DNA of 12,751 nucleotides from Cyrtobacter comes (GTDB lineage Bacteria; Pseudomonadota; Alphaproteobacteria; Rickettsiales; Midichloriaceae): contig NZ_JARGYT010000034.1 in assembly GCF_034470605.1 (NCBI RefSeq), forward strand, positions 1 through 12,751. The letters are read 5' to 3'. Below the pieces are notes generated by a model. The model was not told where the DNA came from and ran no database searches. It was given only the letters and a program-made list of their open reading frames with translations. Made by a program: the position numbers and the translations under genes. Shown here piece after piece: positions 1 through 6,435 of the stretch (positions within the stretch are counted from its first letter, which is position 1; each line of letters begins with the position of its first letter).

Positions 1-108
1 TTCGCTAAACTCAAAGAAAATCGACGCTTAGCATTACGATTTGAGAAATCCGATCTCTCTTTCCTTGCCTTTATAGCTTTAGCATCTATTAAATACAACC
101 TTTGTTAA
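1..108 (+). pseudogene. IS5-family transposase, C-terminal tail only (runs in from the left edge)
   Basis: Frame 1 is open from the first base to a TAA at 106-108 and encodes 35 residues. They include LKENRRLALRFEKSD followed by a small hydrophobic helix (LAFIALASIKY). This matches the end of IS5-family DDE transposases, where a basic (F)xxLKxxRRLAxRxxK motif follows the catalytic Glu. The catalytic residues would lie left of the window, so I cannot tell whether the element is intact. The homology between the two downstream duplicated blocks breaks at about 113-115, which probably marks the right end of this insertion sequence. Family assignment rests on motif recognition; the subgroup is not certain. 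Confidence 0.72.
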
Positions 109-114
109 CAGTGC

Positions 115-214
115 CTAAAGCCTTGGATTCTTAATACTAGATAAGGCTAGTCGCTCTATATTAATTGATAGATAGCACGGCACTTGCTTGCCGCGCTATC
201 TAAGATGGTAATTT
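115..214. repeat. Duplicated 3' flank, copy 1
   Basis: This block lies just downstream of the 468-aa gene and is nearly repeated at 1769-1866 behind the 402-aa gene. It starts with TAAAGCCTTGGATTCTT and runs through the hairpin at 170-201 to the stop codon. The main difference is a 7-base insertion in this copy after GGATTCTT. It shows that the tandem duplication included the 3' non-coding region as well as the genes. Confidence 0.85.
170..201 (-). terminator. 13-bp hairpin behind the 468-aa gene (probable terminator)
   Basis: The left arm AGATAGCACGGCA (170-182) pairs with TGCCGCGCTATCT (189-201) around a 6-base loop. The single mismatch in DNA becomes a G-U pair in the minus-strand transcript, so the structure fits RNA from the gene at 215-1621 best. 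The stem begins 13 bases past the stop codon. The sequence after it is AU-rich but has no real U-run, so it may be a Rho-assisted stop or an mRNA-stabilising structure instead of a classic intrinsic terminator. Confidence 0.6.
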
Positions 215-1621
215 TTACTTTGCCTGTACAGATGGTTTTGCAGGTTTCACACTACCTACAAAAGATCTATCACCTTCTCTCTTTTGAACAATTGCCTGTA
301 TTTTATTAGGTTGTGTTTCTCTGGCATTTGTTAGCACTTTGTCAGCTGCATTTTCATGCAAAGCACCATGGGCCTGCCCAACAGCTTCTGTAACCTTTTC
401 TTTGAATTCAGTAAAGGCTGCATCAGTTAGTGGCTTGCCACTTTTCATATAACTGCCAAAATTTACAAGTGCATGTATAGGGAGACCCATTGTAAAAACC
501 GCGGTTTGTGCAACTGCCCTAATAAGAGAAGGGGCATCTTTCTGAATGCTATTTAACTCATCTTTCAACTTTCTAAAATCATTCTGTAGCTCATTCATCT
601 CTTTTGGTGAAGTATGTGTTGGCGCATCATCACTTCCATTCTTACCTTGTGACGAGCTCATAGCTAGACCCTTTTCCTCAAGTTTTGTTTTAAATGCTGA
701 TAATGCAGAGCATACCTTTTCTAGCTTTTTGATCTTTTTATCATTAAGCTGTGCGAGCTTAGGATTGTGCTTAAAAATATTTATAATAGCGCGGAAAATA
801 TCGATAGCTTTTGCAATTGGGGTGATTAAAGGGGTGAAAATCACAGTTTTAAAAAACCCAACTACTTTTGGGTCAATTTTAGAAATTTGATCAAGATACT
901 GCTTAAGATTACCACTTAATTTATTAAGATTTTCTTGTGTTTCTTTTTCTATAGCCTTCATTACTGCTGGCTGCATTTTTTCTAGAATGCTGCTATTAAA
1001 AGCTTCTTCAAATTTCTCATAATCAACTTGAGAAGGATAAATTAGAAATTGCCCATTTCCACAACACTTTCTTAATTCAGCTATCCCATCATGGATGATT
1101 TTATAGAATAAATCAAGTTTAGTCTTATCAGTAGTATTTTGAAGGATAAAGATATAACGACTAAAACATCCATAAATGGTTTTAAAATCTTCTCTTTTTC
1201 TATGAAGTAGTGAGCTATCATCAAATCTTGCCTGCTCTATGGCCTTATTACTAAATACAGATCTAAATGCTGCAAATAGCTCCATTATTTGAGTAGTTAA
1301 TTTTATATCCTTTTTAGTGAATTCCTCTATATGATCCGGGAGCATTATAAGACCATTGTAATTACGCTCAGCTGCTAATATATGCTGATCAAATTCATAT
1401 TCAGATCCTACTTCATATTTCTCGCCAGATCCCCTTACCTGGTTGTTCTTCTCCTCAAGCTTCCTTGCCAGATTCCCTGCCAACTTACTTATAAACTTCC
1501 CTTTCAACAATTCATTCCCTATCTTCTCTGCCAGATCATCCACGTCAAGTTTCTTGGCAGGTTTCGCTTCATCAGGTCTCTTTTTAAATCTCGCGTTATG
1601 TGTAATACTGTCTCTTGCCAT
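215..1621 (-). CDS. Hypothetical protein, paralog A of a tandem pair (468 aa)
   Basis: I do not recognise this family. The ATG (1619-1621) follows a leader that is shared with the neighbour gene, which supports the start. There is no signal peptide. Residues 1-70 are a lysine-rich extension absent from paralog B. Residues 75-250 are mostly helical and charged and only moderately like B. Residues 246-315 contain a conserved amphipathic or hydrophobic stretch (FFKTVIFTPLITPI). Residues 320-345 form a low-complexity polar linker. Residues 363-427 are a second strongly conserved block with AVFTMGLPIHALVNFG. The tail is basic and polar (KPAKPSVQAK). A seven-residue insert (KVLTNAR, 428-434) is missing in B. 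Two hydrophobic patches might touch membranes, but neither is a clear transmembrane helix. A cytosolic or exported (effector-like) protein is possible; that is inference only. Confidence 0.8.
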   Translation of the reverse strand: MARDSITHNARFKKRPDEAKPAKKLDVDDLAEKIGNELLKGKFISKLAGNLARKLEEKNNQVRGSGEKYEVGSEYEFDQHILAAERNYNGLIMLPDHIEEFTKKDIKLTTQIMELFAAFRSVFSNKAIEQARFDDSSLLHRKREDFKTIYGCFSRYIFILQNTTDKTKLDLFYKIIHDGIAELRKCCGNGQFLIYPSQVDYEKFEEAFNSSILEKMQPAVMKAIEKETQENLNKLSGNLKQYLDQISKIDPKVVGFFKTVIFTPLITPIAKAIDIFRAIINIFKHNPKLAQLNDKKIKKLEKVCSALSAFKTKLEEKGLAMSSSQGKNGSDDAPTHTSPKEMNELQNDFRKLKDELNSIQKDAPSLIRAVAQTAVFTMGLPIHALVNFGSYMKSGKPLTDAAFTEFKEKVTEAVGQAHGALHENAADKVLTNARETQPNKIQAIVQKREGDRSFVGSVKPAKPSVQAK

Positions 1622-1707
1622 AATTTAAAAATGATAGATAGGTAGATTGGAAAATGGTAGAATGCCATGAACACTTTTACAACTTTTGCGCTGATGTTTA
1701 ACATTTT
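1622..1707 (-). promoter_or_regulatory. Conserved leader of paralog A
   Basis: On the minus strand this segment aligns with 3076-3163 upstream of paralog B. Both contain CCATTTTCCAATCTACCTAT close to the ATG, and an AAAATGTTAA further out. Conservation between copies whose coding starts have diverged suggests promoter or leader function, or simply recent duplication. I see no convincing -35/-10 pair and no Shine-Dalgarno site next to the ATG. Confidence 0.4.
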
Positions 1708-1768
1708 ACTGTTCCTTGGGATTACCTAAGATTGAGTGATATTTTATAAATTAAAGATTGGCAATCAC

Positions 1769-1866
1769 TAAAGCCTTGGATTCTTGATAAGGCTAGTCGC
1801 TCTATATTAATTGATAGATAGCACGGCACTTGTTTGCCGCGCTATCTAAGATGGTAATTTTTTACT
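1769..1866. repeat. Duplicated 3' flank, copy 2
   Basis: Second copy of the block at 115-214, lying between the leader of paralog A and the end of paralog B. It carries the hairpin at 1816-1847. It lacks the 7-base insertion found in copy 1. Confidence 0.85.
1816..1847 (-). terminator. 13-bp hairpin behind the 402-aa gene (probable terminator)
   Basis: The same arms as at 170-201 (left 1816-1828, right 1835-1847) are preserved here. The only changes are in the 6-base loop (CTTGTT instead of CTTGCT). It starts 19 bases past the stop of the gene at 1867-3075 and separates the two paralogs, so each copy probably ends its own transcript. There is no strong U-run. Confidence 0.6.
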
Positions 1867-3075
1867 TTATTGTCTAGATTGTCCAGTTCCAGATGATTCA
1901 GTAGGTCTCACCGCATTATCTGCAAAAGATTTGCCAGCACTTCTAGCTTGAACAATCGCCTGTATTTTATTAGGTTGTGTTTCATCAGCTGCATTTTCAT
2001 GCAAAGCACCATGGGCCTGCCCAACAGCTTCTGTAACCTTTTCTTTGAATTCAGTAAAGGCTGCATCAGTTAGTGGCTTGCCACTTTTCATATAACTGCC
2101 AAAATTTACAAGTGCATGTATAGGGAGACCCATTGTAAAAACAGCGGTTTGTGCAACTGCCCTAATAAGAGAAGGGGCCTCTTGTTGAATTCCCTTTAAA
2201 TTATCTTGCAGATTTTTAAAATCATTCTGCAGCTTTTTAATATCTTCTGGTGAAGGTACTTCTGGTGAAGGTACTGAACCACTATTTGAAGCTGTTTTTT
2301 CAGTCTCATCACCTTTACTTTCAGCACCTTTACTTATGTTATCAAGTTTTGTTTTAAATGCTGATAATGCAGAGCATACCTTTTCTAGCTTTTCGATCTT
2401 TTTATCATTAAGCTGTGCTAGCTCAGGATTGCGTTTAAAAATATTTATAATAGCGCGGAAAATATCGATAGCTTTTTCAATGGGGGTGATTAAAGGGGTG
2501 AAAATCACAGTTTTAAAAAACCCAACTACTTTTGGGTCAATTTTAGAAATTTGATCAATATACTGCTTAAGATCATCGCCTAATTTATCAAGATTTTTTT
2601 GTGTTTCTGTTTCTATAGCCTTCATTACTGCTGGCTGCATTTTTTTTAGAATATTTTCATTAAAAGCTTTTTCAAATTTTTCATAATCAACCTTGCTAAT
2701 ATCAGAATTTCCCAAATGTTTTTCTAGCTCAATAGCCCCATCAGAGATTATTTTAGAAAGTTCAGTCTTATCAGTAGTGTTTTGAAGGATCTGCATATAA
2801 TCACTAAAACATTTATAAGTGGCTCTAAATTTTTCTCTTGCCTTATGAATTGGGTCTTTATTATTAGCATTATTTATACTGTTGTCACTAAATACAATTC
2901 TAAGCATCACAAATAGAGCAGTAAATTTAGCATTCAACAATACGTTGCCATTAGCGATTTTCATCATGTGTTCTGGGAGCGTAGTCTTTTGAGTATGAGC
3001 TAATATATGATGATCAAATTCATCGTTATTACCAGCGCTCGTTCTAACAGTTGATGTTAAATTCTCGAATTTCAT
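1867..3075 (-). CDS. Hypothetical protein, paralog B of a tandem pair (402 aa)
   Basis: Unrecognised family, clearly homologous to the 468-aa gene downstream of it. B starts at the point matching residue 75 of A (DEFDHHIL against YEFDQHIL), so it lacks the lysine-rich N-terminal extension. Residues 126-245 match A closely, including FFKTVIFTPLITPI. Residues 246-278 are a divergent polar linker with a doubled VPSPE. Residues 299-364 are identical to A over nearly the whole stretch. The tail (residues 377-402) differs in sequence and reading frame from A. No signal peptide is visible. The ATG at 3073-3075 follows the leader shared with A. The pattern of nearly identical DNA blocks between diverged ends suggests gene conversion. 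Function unknown. Confidence 0.8.
   Translation of the reverse strand: MKFENLTSTVRTSAGNNDEFDHHILAHTQKTTLPEHMMKIANGNVLLNAKFTALFVMLRIVFSDNSINNANNKDPIHKAREKFRATYKCFSDYMQILQNTTDKTELSKIISDGAIELEKHLGNSDISKVDYEKFEKAFNENILKKMQPAVMKAIETETQKNLDKLGDDLKQYIDQISKIDPKVVGFFKTVIFTPLITPIEKAIDIFRAIINIFKRNPELAQLNDKKIEKLEKVCSALSAFKTKLDNISKGAESKGDETEKTASNSGSVPSPEVPSPEDIKKLQNDFKNLQDNLKGIQQEAPSLIRAVAQTAVFTMGLPIHALVNFGSYMKSGKPLTDAAFTEFKEKVTEAVGQAHGALHENAADETQPNKIQAIVQARSAGKSFADNAVRPTESSGTGQSRQ
2245..2274. repeat. Perfect 15-bp tandem repeat inside paralog B
   Basis: TTCTGGTGAAGGTAC occurs twice back to back (2245-2259 and 2260-2274). In the protein it gives a doubled five-residue VPSPE unit in the polar linker. It is absent from paralog A. 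It looks like a slippage event in a region free to vary. Confidence 0.85.
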
Positions 3076-3163
3076 AATTAAGAAATAATAGATAGGTAGA
3101 TTGGAAAATGGTAAAACGTCCTGAGCACCTTTGCAACTTTTACGTTAACGCTTAACATTTTAT
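3076..3163 (-). promoter_or_regulatory. Conserved leader of paralog B
   Basis: Counterpart of 1622-1707, sharing CCATTTTCCAATCTACCTAT and AAAATGTTAA on the minus strand. An AT-rich TATAAC lies just outside it, with no good -35 at standard spacing. Assigned as a leader or promoter region only because it is kept in both copies. Confidence 0.4.
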
Positions 3164-3224
3164 GGTTATAATGTGTATATCAACAAAGAAATTTAGCGAT
3201 AGGATATTTATAAGTAATATGCTG

Positions 3225-3413
3225 CTATCTCTTTAGATTATTATTTTGAATAGAGCGCTTATTTTTGATACCCAATGTGTTTATTAAATTATTGACGTTT
3301 TCCTCAAGAAATACATGCTCCTCATCAATATGAGCTACTTTATTCAAATTACTGAGAAGATCTTGGTCTAAATCAAGTACATTATTCTCCTTTTTATTAT
3401 TTTTATTTGCCAT
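3225..3413 (-). CDS. Small hypothetical protein (62 aa)
   Basis: An ATG at 3411-3413 opens a 62-residue frame. A TTG three codons earlier is possible but less likely. The protein is hydrophilic, begins with an Asn/Lys-rich stretch (MANKNNKKENN), has an acidic middle (DEEHVFLEENVNN) and ends with a basic Asn-rich tail. There is no signal peptide, membrane segment or Cys pair. It lies 94 bases downstream of rlmB on the same strand and could be co-transcribed with it. There is no clear ribosome binding site, and composition this simple can arise by chance in AT-rich DNA. I recognise no family; treat it as tentative. Confidence 0.4.
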   Translation of the reverse strand: MANKNNKKENNVLDLDQDLLSNLNKVAHIDEEHVFLEENVNNLINTLGIKNKRSIQNNNLKR

Positions 3414-3452
3414 ACATAACAATTTAATACAACTACATGACTACATATAATA

Positions 3453-3475
3453 GGTTATTGGAAGATTATATAACC
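3453..3475 (-). terminator. Weak hairpin behind rlmB
   Basis: GGTTAT (3453-3458) pairs with ATAACC (3470-3475) around an 11-base loop, in the gap between the rlmB stop and the small gene at 3225-3413. In the minus-strand transcript it is followed by an AU-rich stretch with no U-run. A 6-bp AT-rich stem is marginal evidence. Confidence 0.2.
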
Positions 3476-3507
3476 AGCAATGATGTTTAAATATGTTATG
3501 CGAGCAC

Positions 3508-4230
3508 TTACTGTTTTAACTTGTATAATTCGTACATAGCAATTGCTGCGGCATTTGAGACATTTAAGCTCTCTACATTTGATTCCATGAAGATTTTTGC
3601 CACTATATCACATCCCTTTAATGTGCCATGCCTTATACCTTTTCCTTCAGCTCCAATAAGAAGCGCAGTTTTTTCAAAATTTTGTACATCTGTAAGATTC
3701 TTTTCAGATCCAGCGTCTAACCCTATTATCCAGTACCCCTCTTTTTTTAATAACTCCATAGATCTGTATATATTGCTCACATAAACAAGTGGTATTTTTT
3801 CAAAATAACCTGCGGCGCTTTTTAGCATATAAGAAGATTCTTCAGGAGTATTATGCTTAGGTAGTACTATAAATTTTATACCAAATGCTGCTGCAGAACG
3901 TATGATAGATCCAAGGTTTCTTGGATCTTCAATGCCATCAATAATTAAAATATTACCCTCTTTAAATTTCCTTACAGCTTGATCAAATGTTGGCTGTTCT
4001 ATTGTTCTTGCCTTTAATAATATACCCTGTGAAGCATTTTCTTCACCTGCAATTCTTTTTATATATGAATTATCAACAATCTTTATAAGGGATTTTCTAT
4101 CTGATTTTAGAATCTGATCTTCTAATTCTTCATAACATTTTTTTGTAATAAAAATCTCATCAACGTGTCTCCTACTATTAAACATTGCAGCAAGCACACT
4201 ATGTTTACCATATATCAATATTGATTTCAT
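3508..4230 (-). CDS. rlmB: 23S rRNA (guanosine-2'-O-)-methyltransferase RlmB, TrmH/SpoU family
   Basis: RlmB methylates the 2'-OH of a conserved guanosine in 23S rRNA near the peptidyl-transferase centre, using S-adenosylmethionine. All three SpoU motifs are present: motif 1 at residues 98-117 (DGIEDPRNLGSIIRSAAAFG), motif 2 at 192-200 (IGAEGKGIR) and motif 3 around 219-230 (VESLNVSNAAAI). These form the trefoil-knot cofactor site. The N-terminal part (YGKHSVLAAM) matches the small substrate-binding domain found in RlmB and TrmH-type enzymes. The 240-aa length is normal for RlmB. The ATG lies only about 12 bases from a candidate -10 box, so the leader would be very short. The gene is divergent from hscB. 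Mitochondrial-type MRM1 and other SpoU enzymes share these motifs, so substrate specificity is by family inference. Confidence 0.9.
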   Translation of the reverse strand: MKSILIYGKHSVLAAMFNSRRHVDEIFITKKCYEELEDQILKSDRKSLIKIVDNSYIKRIAGEENASQGILLKARTIEQPTFDQAVRKFKEGNILIIDGIEDPRNLGSIIRSAAAFGIKFIVLPKHNTPEESSYMLKSAAGYFEKIPLVYVSNIYRSMELLKKEGYWIIGLDAGSEKNLTDVQNFEKTALLIGAEGKGIRHGTLKGCDIVAKIFMESNVESLNVSNAAAIAMYELYKLKQ

Positions 4231-4249
4231 AAAATAGATGCACTATACG
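4221..4249 (+). promoter_or_regulatory. Candidate promoter of hscB-hscA
   Basis: TTGATT (4221-4226), a 17-base spacer, then TATACG (4244-4249). The transcript would start near 4256, about 23 bases before the hscB ATG. The -35 lies inside the first codons of rlmB. Identified by eye only. Confidence 0.4.
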
Positions 4250-4269
4250 TTCCCGTTTGTACCCAATAA
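4242..4269 (-). promoter_or_regulatory. Candidate promoter of rlmB
   Basis: On the minus strand TTATTG (4264-4269), a 16-base spacer, then TATAGT (4242-4247). The expected start is about 5 bases before the rlmB ATG. The -10 overlaps the -10 proposed for hscB on the other strand, so the two promoters could not be occupied together. Confidence 0.38.
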
Positions 4270-4278
4270 CATAATTTA

Positions 4279-4848
4279 ATGCTTGGCGCGATAGTAATTT
4301 GTGATGGGTGTGGCAATGAAGAGCTGAGTGGTTCTTGCTCTTGCTCAAAATGCTCCCATATATTGGATATTACATATATGAATTTTTTTGAAATTCTATG
4401 TGTTGAGGAAAAGTTTCAGCTTTCTAAGCATCAGTTAAAAGATAATTTTATAAAAAAGTTGCAGCTCTTTCATCCAGATCTTTATTGTAACAAATCTGCT
4501 GCTGAGATGGATATAGCAACCAAAAACTCATCTATTGTGAGTAGGGCATATAATATGTTGCTTGATCCCGTTTCTCGGGCCCGTTACTTGATAGAGATAA
4601 AAAATATACCAATACCAAATGAAAGCGGATTTATAACAGAAGTTCTTGAATGGAATGAAAAAATAGAAGATACTTCCTCTGTTTTGGAACTACAGCAGCT
4701 TGTGGAAGAAGTTAATCGTATGCTTTCTATTTATAAATCTCAGATGGAAAAAGATTTTTCTGATATGGAGTATGAAAAAGCAGCTGCATCATATGCAAAA
4801 GTAAAGTTTTTTATGAGAGTATTGGATTCTGCTAAAAAAAGATTATGA
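4279..4848 (+). CDS. hscB: Fe-S cluster co-chaperone HscB, with N-terminal tetracysteine like HSC20
   Basis: HscB is the J-protein that brings the scaffold IscU to the Hsp70 HscA and triggers ATP hydrolysis, promoting cluster transfer. Residues 34-105 form the J-domain with the essential HPD at 65-67 and the HscB signature YNMLLDPVSRARYL (91-104). Residues 118-189 form the C-terminal helical bundle that binds IscU. Before the J-domain there is a CxxC pair (C8, C11) and a second one (C22, C25; C20 is also near), the arrangement seen in human HSC20, where four cysteines bind zinc. Enterobacterial HscB lacks this part. The ATG at 4279 is preferred over an internal ATG at 4378 because the frame is open, the cysteines are patterned, and a promoter lies just upstream. 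The stop overlaps the hscA start by four bases (ATGA). Confidence 0.9.
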   Translation: MLGAIVICDGCGNEELSGSCSCSKCSHILDITYMNFFEILCVEEKFQLSKHQLKDNFIKKLQLFHPDLYCNKSAAEMDIATKNSSIVSRAYNMLLDPVSRARYLIEIKNIPIPNESGFITEVLEWNEKIEDTSSVLELQQLVEEVNRMLSIYKSQMEKDFSDMEYEKAAASYAKVKFFMRVLDSAKKRL

Positions 4849-6233
4849 AAAAGGAAAAAGTAATTGGTATAGATCTTGGCACTACAAATTCGTTAGTTGC
4901 AATTAAGGAGGAGGGGGCAATAATTGTCATACCTGATTATAAGGGAGAGAAATTGTTGCCATCTAGTATATTATTTAAAGATGGGGTATGGGTTATCGGT
5001 CATAAATCTGGCATATCTTCGATAAAAAGAGCCATGGGCAAAGGGCTGGATGAAGTTCAAAATACCTTCTTGCCATTTAATTTACACAGCACAAGTCATA
5101 ATAAAATGCTTTATATAGATGCTTTTGGCCAAATTATAAATCCAATAGAAGCATCTGCAATGATACTAAAAACACTAAAACAACGAGCTGAAGATTATAC
5201 TGGATGCAGCGTCTCTAAGGCTGTAATTACAGTTCCTGCTCATTTTGATGATGTGGCTAGAAATGCTACAAAGGAAGCGGCTAGGCTCGCTGGTTTAGAT
5301 GTTTTACGGCTTATAAATGAACCTACCGCCGCAGCCATTGCATATGGTGGCGATAATTTTGGAAAAATTCTTATCTATGATATGGGGGGAGGGACATTTG
5401 ATATATCAGTACTTGAGTTACAAATGGGGGTTATGCAAGTCATTTCAACAACTGGGGATAACAACTTAGGGGGAGATGATTTTGACAAAGTAATAATGGA
5501 AAAATTGGATATTCATGATAAATTTCTCGCAAAGAAAATAAAGGAAACTATTTGCAAAATTGGCTTATGGTCTGATGGTCAAAAAACAATTTCTCTAGAG
5601 GAGTTTGAAAATTATACTAAGCATCTAATCAAAAGGGCTGAAGAGTTAGTCCTGAGTGTTTTGGAGGATGATATACAAGTAGCTATTTTAGTAGGTGGAG
5701 CTACAAGAATGCCTCTTATTAAAAAATCTTTAAAGAAATTTTTTGGAGATAACATATTAGATAATATGAACCCAGATGAATCTGTGGCAATTGGCGCGGC
5801 CATTCAAGCAGACGCTCTCTTGAGTGGGCCTTCTTCTCTTTTGATTGATGTTGTACCACTTAGTCTTGGGATAGGATTGATGGGTGGCATGGTTGAGCAT
5901 ATAATTGCTAAAAATACCCCAATACCATATTCATCTAAGAGGACCTATACTACTCAAGAAGATGGCCAAACAGGAATTCAAATACATATAGTGCAGGGGG
6001 AAAGTCAGAAGATATCGGAGTGCAGATCTATAGGGTTTTTTGAGCTGCTTCAAATTCCAAGTATGAAGGCGGGGCAGGCTAGGGTTGATGTTGAATTTAG
6101 GCTGGATGCAGACGGGATTCTAGTTGTATCTGCAAAGGAACAATTAACAGGAAAGGAGCAAGAAATTATGGTAAAGCCATCTTATGGTCTTACACTAGAA
6201 GAAATGGCTAAATTTATACATATAAGCACTTAA
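4845..6233 (+). CDS. hscA: Hsp70-type Fe-S chaperone HscA, C-terminally truncated (no lid)
   Basis: HscA is the dedicated Hsp70 of Fe-S cluster assembly; it binds the IscU LPPVK motif and works with HscB. The ATPase domain is complete in outline: phosphate-1 motif IDLGTTNS (9-16), NEPTAAAIAYG (158-168), phosphate-2 motif DMGGGTFDIS (179-188) and adenosine motif ILVGGATRMP (281-290). The stretch from GGDDFD to ILVGG is only about 70 residues, shorter than in DnaK, so subdomain IIB is reduced. The linker (IDVVPLSLGI, 334-343) and the beta-sandwich substrate domain (NTPIP to KPSYGL) follow. The protein stops at residue 462, just as the alpha lid should begin; normal HscA is roughly 600 aa. No frame downstream of the stop continues the lid. 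The gene overlaps hscB by four bases, so the two are translationally coupled. The ferredoxin gene often found next is absent. Confidence 0.9.
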   Translation: MKKEKVIGIDLGTTNSLVAIKEEGAIIVIPDYKGEKLLPSSILFKDGVWVIGHKSGISSIKRAMGKGLDEVQNTFLPFNLHSTSHNKMLYIDAFGQIINPIEASAMILKTLKQRAEDYTGCSVSKAVITVPAHFDDVARNATKEAARLAGLDVLRLINEPTAAAIAYGGDNFGKILIYDMGGGTFDISVLELQMGVMQVISTTGDNNLGGDDFDKVIMEKLDIHDKFLAKKIKETICKIGLWSDGQKTISLEEFENYTKHLIKRAEELVLSVLEDDIQVAILVGGATRMPLIKKSLKKFFGDNILDNMNPDESVAIGAAIQADALLSGPSSLLIDVVPLSLGIGLMGGMVEHIIAKNTPIPYSSKRTYTTQEDGQTGIQIHIVQGESQKISECRSIGFFELLQIPSMKAGQARVDVEFRLDADGILVVSAKEQLTGKEQEIMVKPSYGLTLEEMAKFIHIST

Positions 6234-6280
6234 CAGCGTTGATAAATTATATATATGGGTTGCTAATCATTGGTGGATGT

Positions 6281-6305
6281 GGTACTAACAAGTTGTTATA
6301 GTACC
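6281..6305 (+). terminator. Hairpin after hscA
   Basis: GGTACTA (6281-6287) pairs with TAGTACC (6299-6305), a 7-bp stem with an 11-base loop. The next bases are AGTTTATATT, only weakly U-rich. It may act together with the second hairpin at 6316-6339 to end the hscBA transcript. Confidence 0.35.
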
Positions 6306-6315
6306 AGTTTATATT

Positions 6316-6339
6316 ATCAATTCAGTGGTAAGAATTGAT
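6316..6339 (+). terminator. Second hairpin after hscA
   Basis: ATCAATTC (6316-6323) and GAATTGAT (6332-6339) form a perfect 8-bp stem with an 8-base loop, followed by TTAAAATAATT. The stem is AT-rich and the U-run short. Together with its neighbour it is the best candidate for the end of the hscBA operon. Confidence 0.35.
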
Positions 6340-6435
6340 TTAAAATAATTAGGTTACTTATACTTTACACTACTTATAAATTGGATTTTTGCAGTTTGAT
6401 TATATTCTTGTTTTTTGATTAATTATTCAAGACAT

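Noticed and set aside
546..890. Plus-strand open frame of 114 codons
   Set aside because: It lies antisense to the conserved core of paralog A, is repeated at 2336-2554 only because that core is duplicated, and has Ser/Phe/Ile-rich shadow composition.
6234..6414. Continuation of the HscA lid in another frame
   Set aside because: All frames after the hscA stop close quickly and show no helical lid-like sequence.
6415..6435. TTG start seven codons before the ATG of the secreted protein
   Set aside because: The ATG at 6436 gives a standard signal peptide; the extra residues include Arg and His and add nothing.
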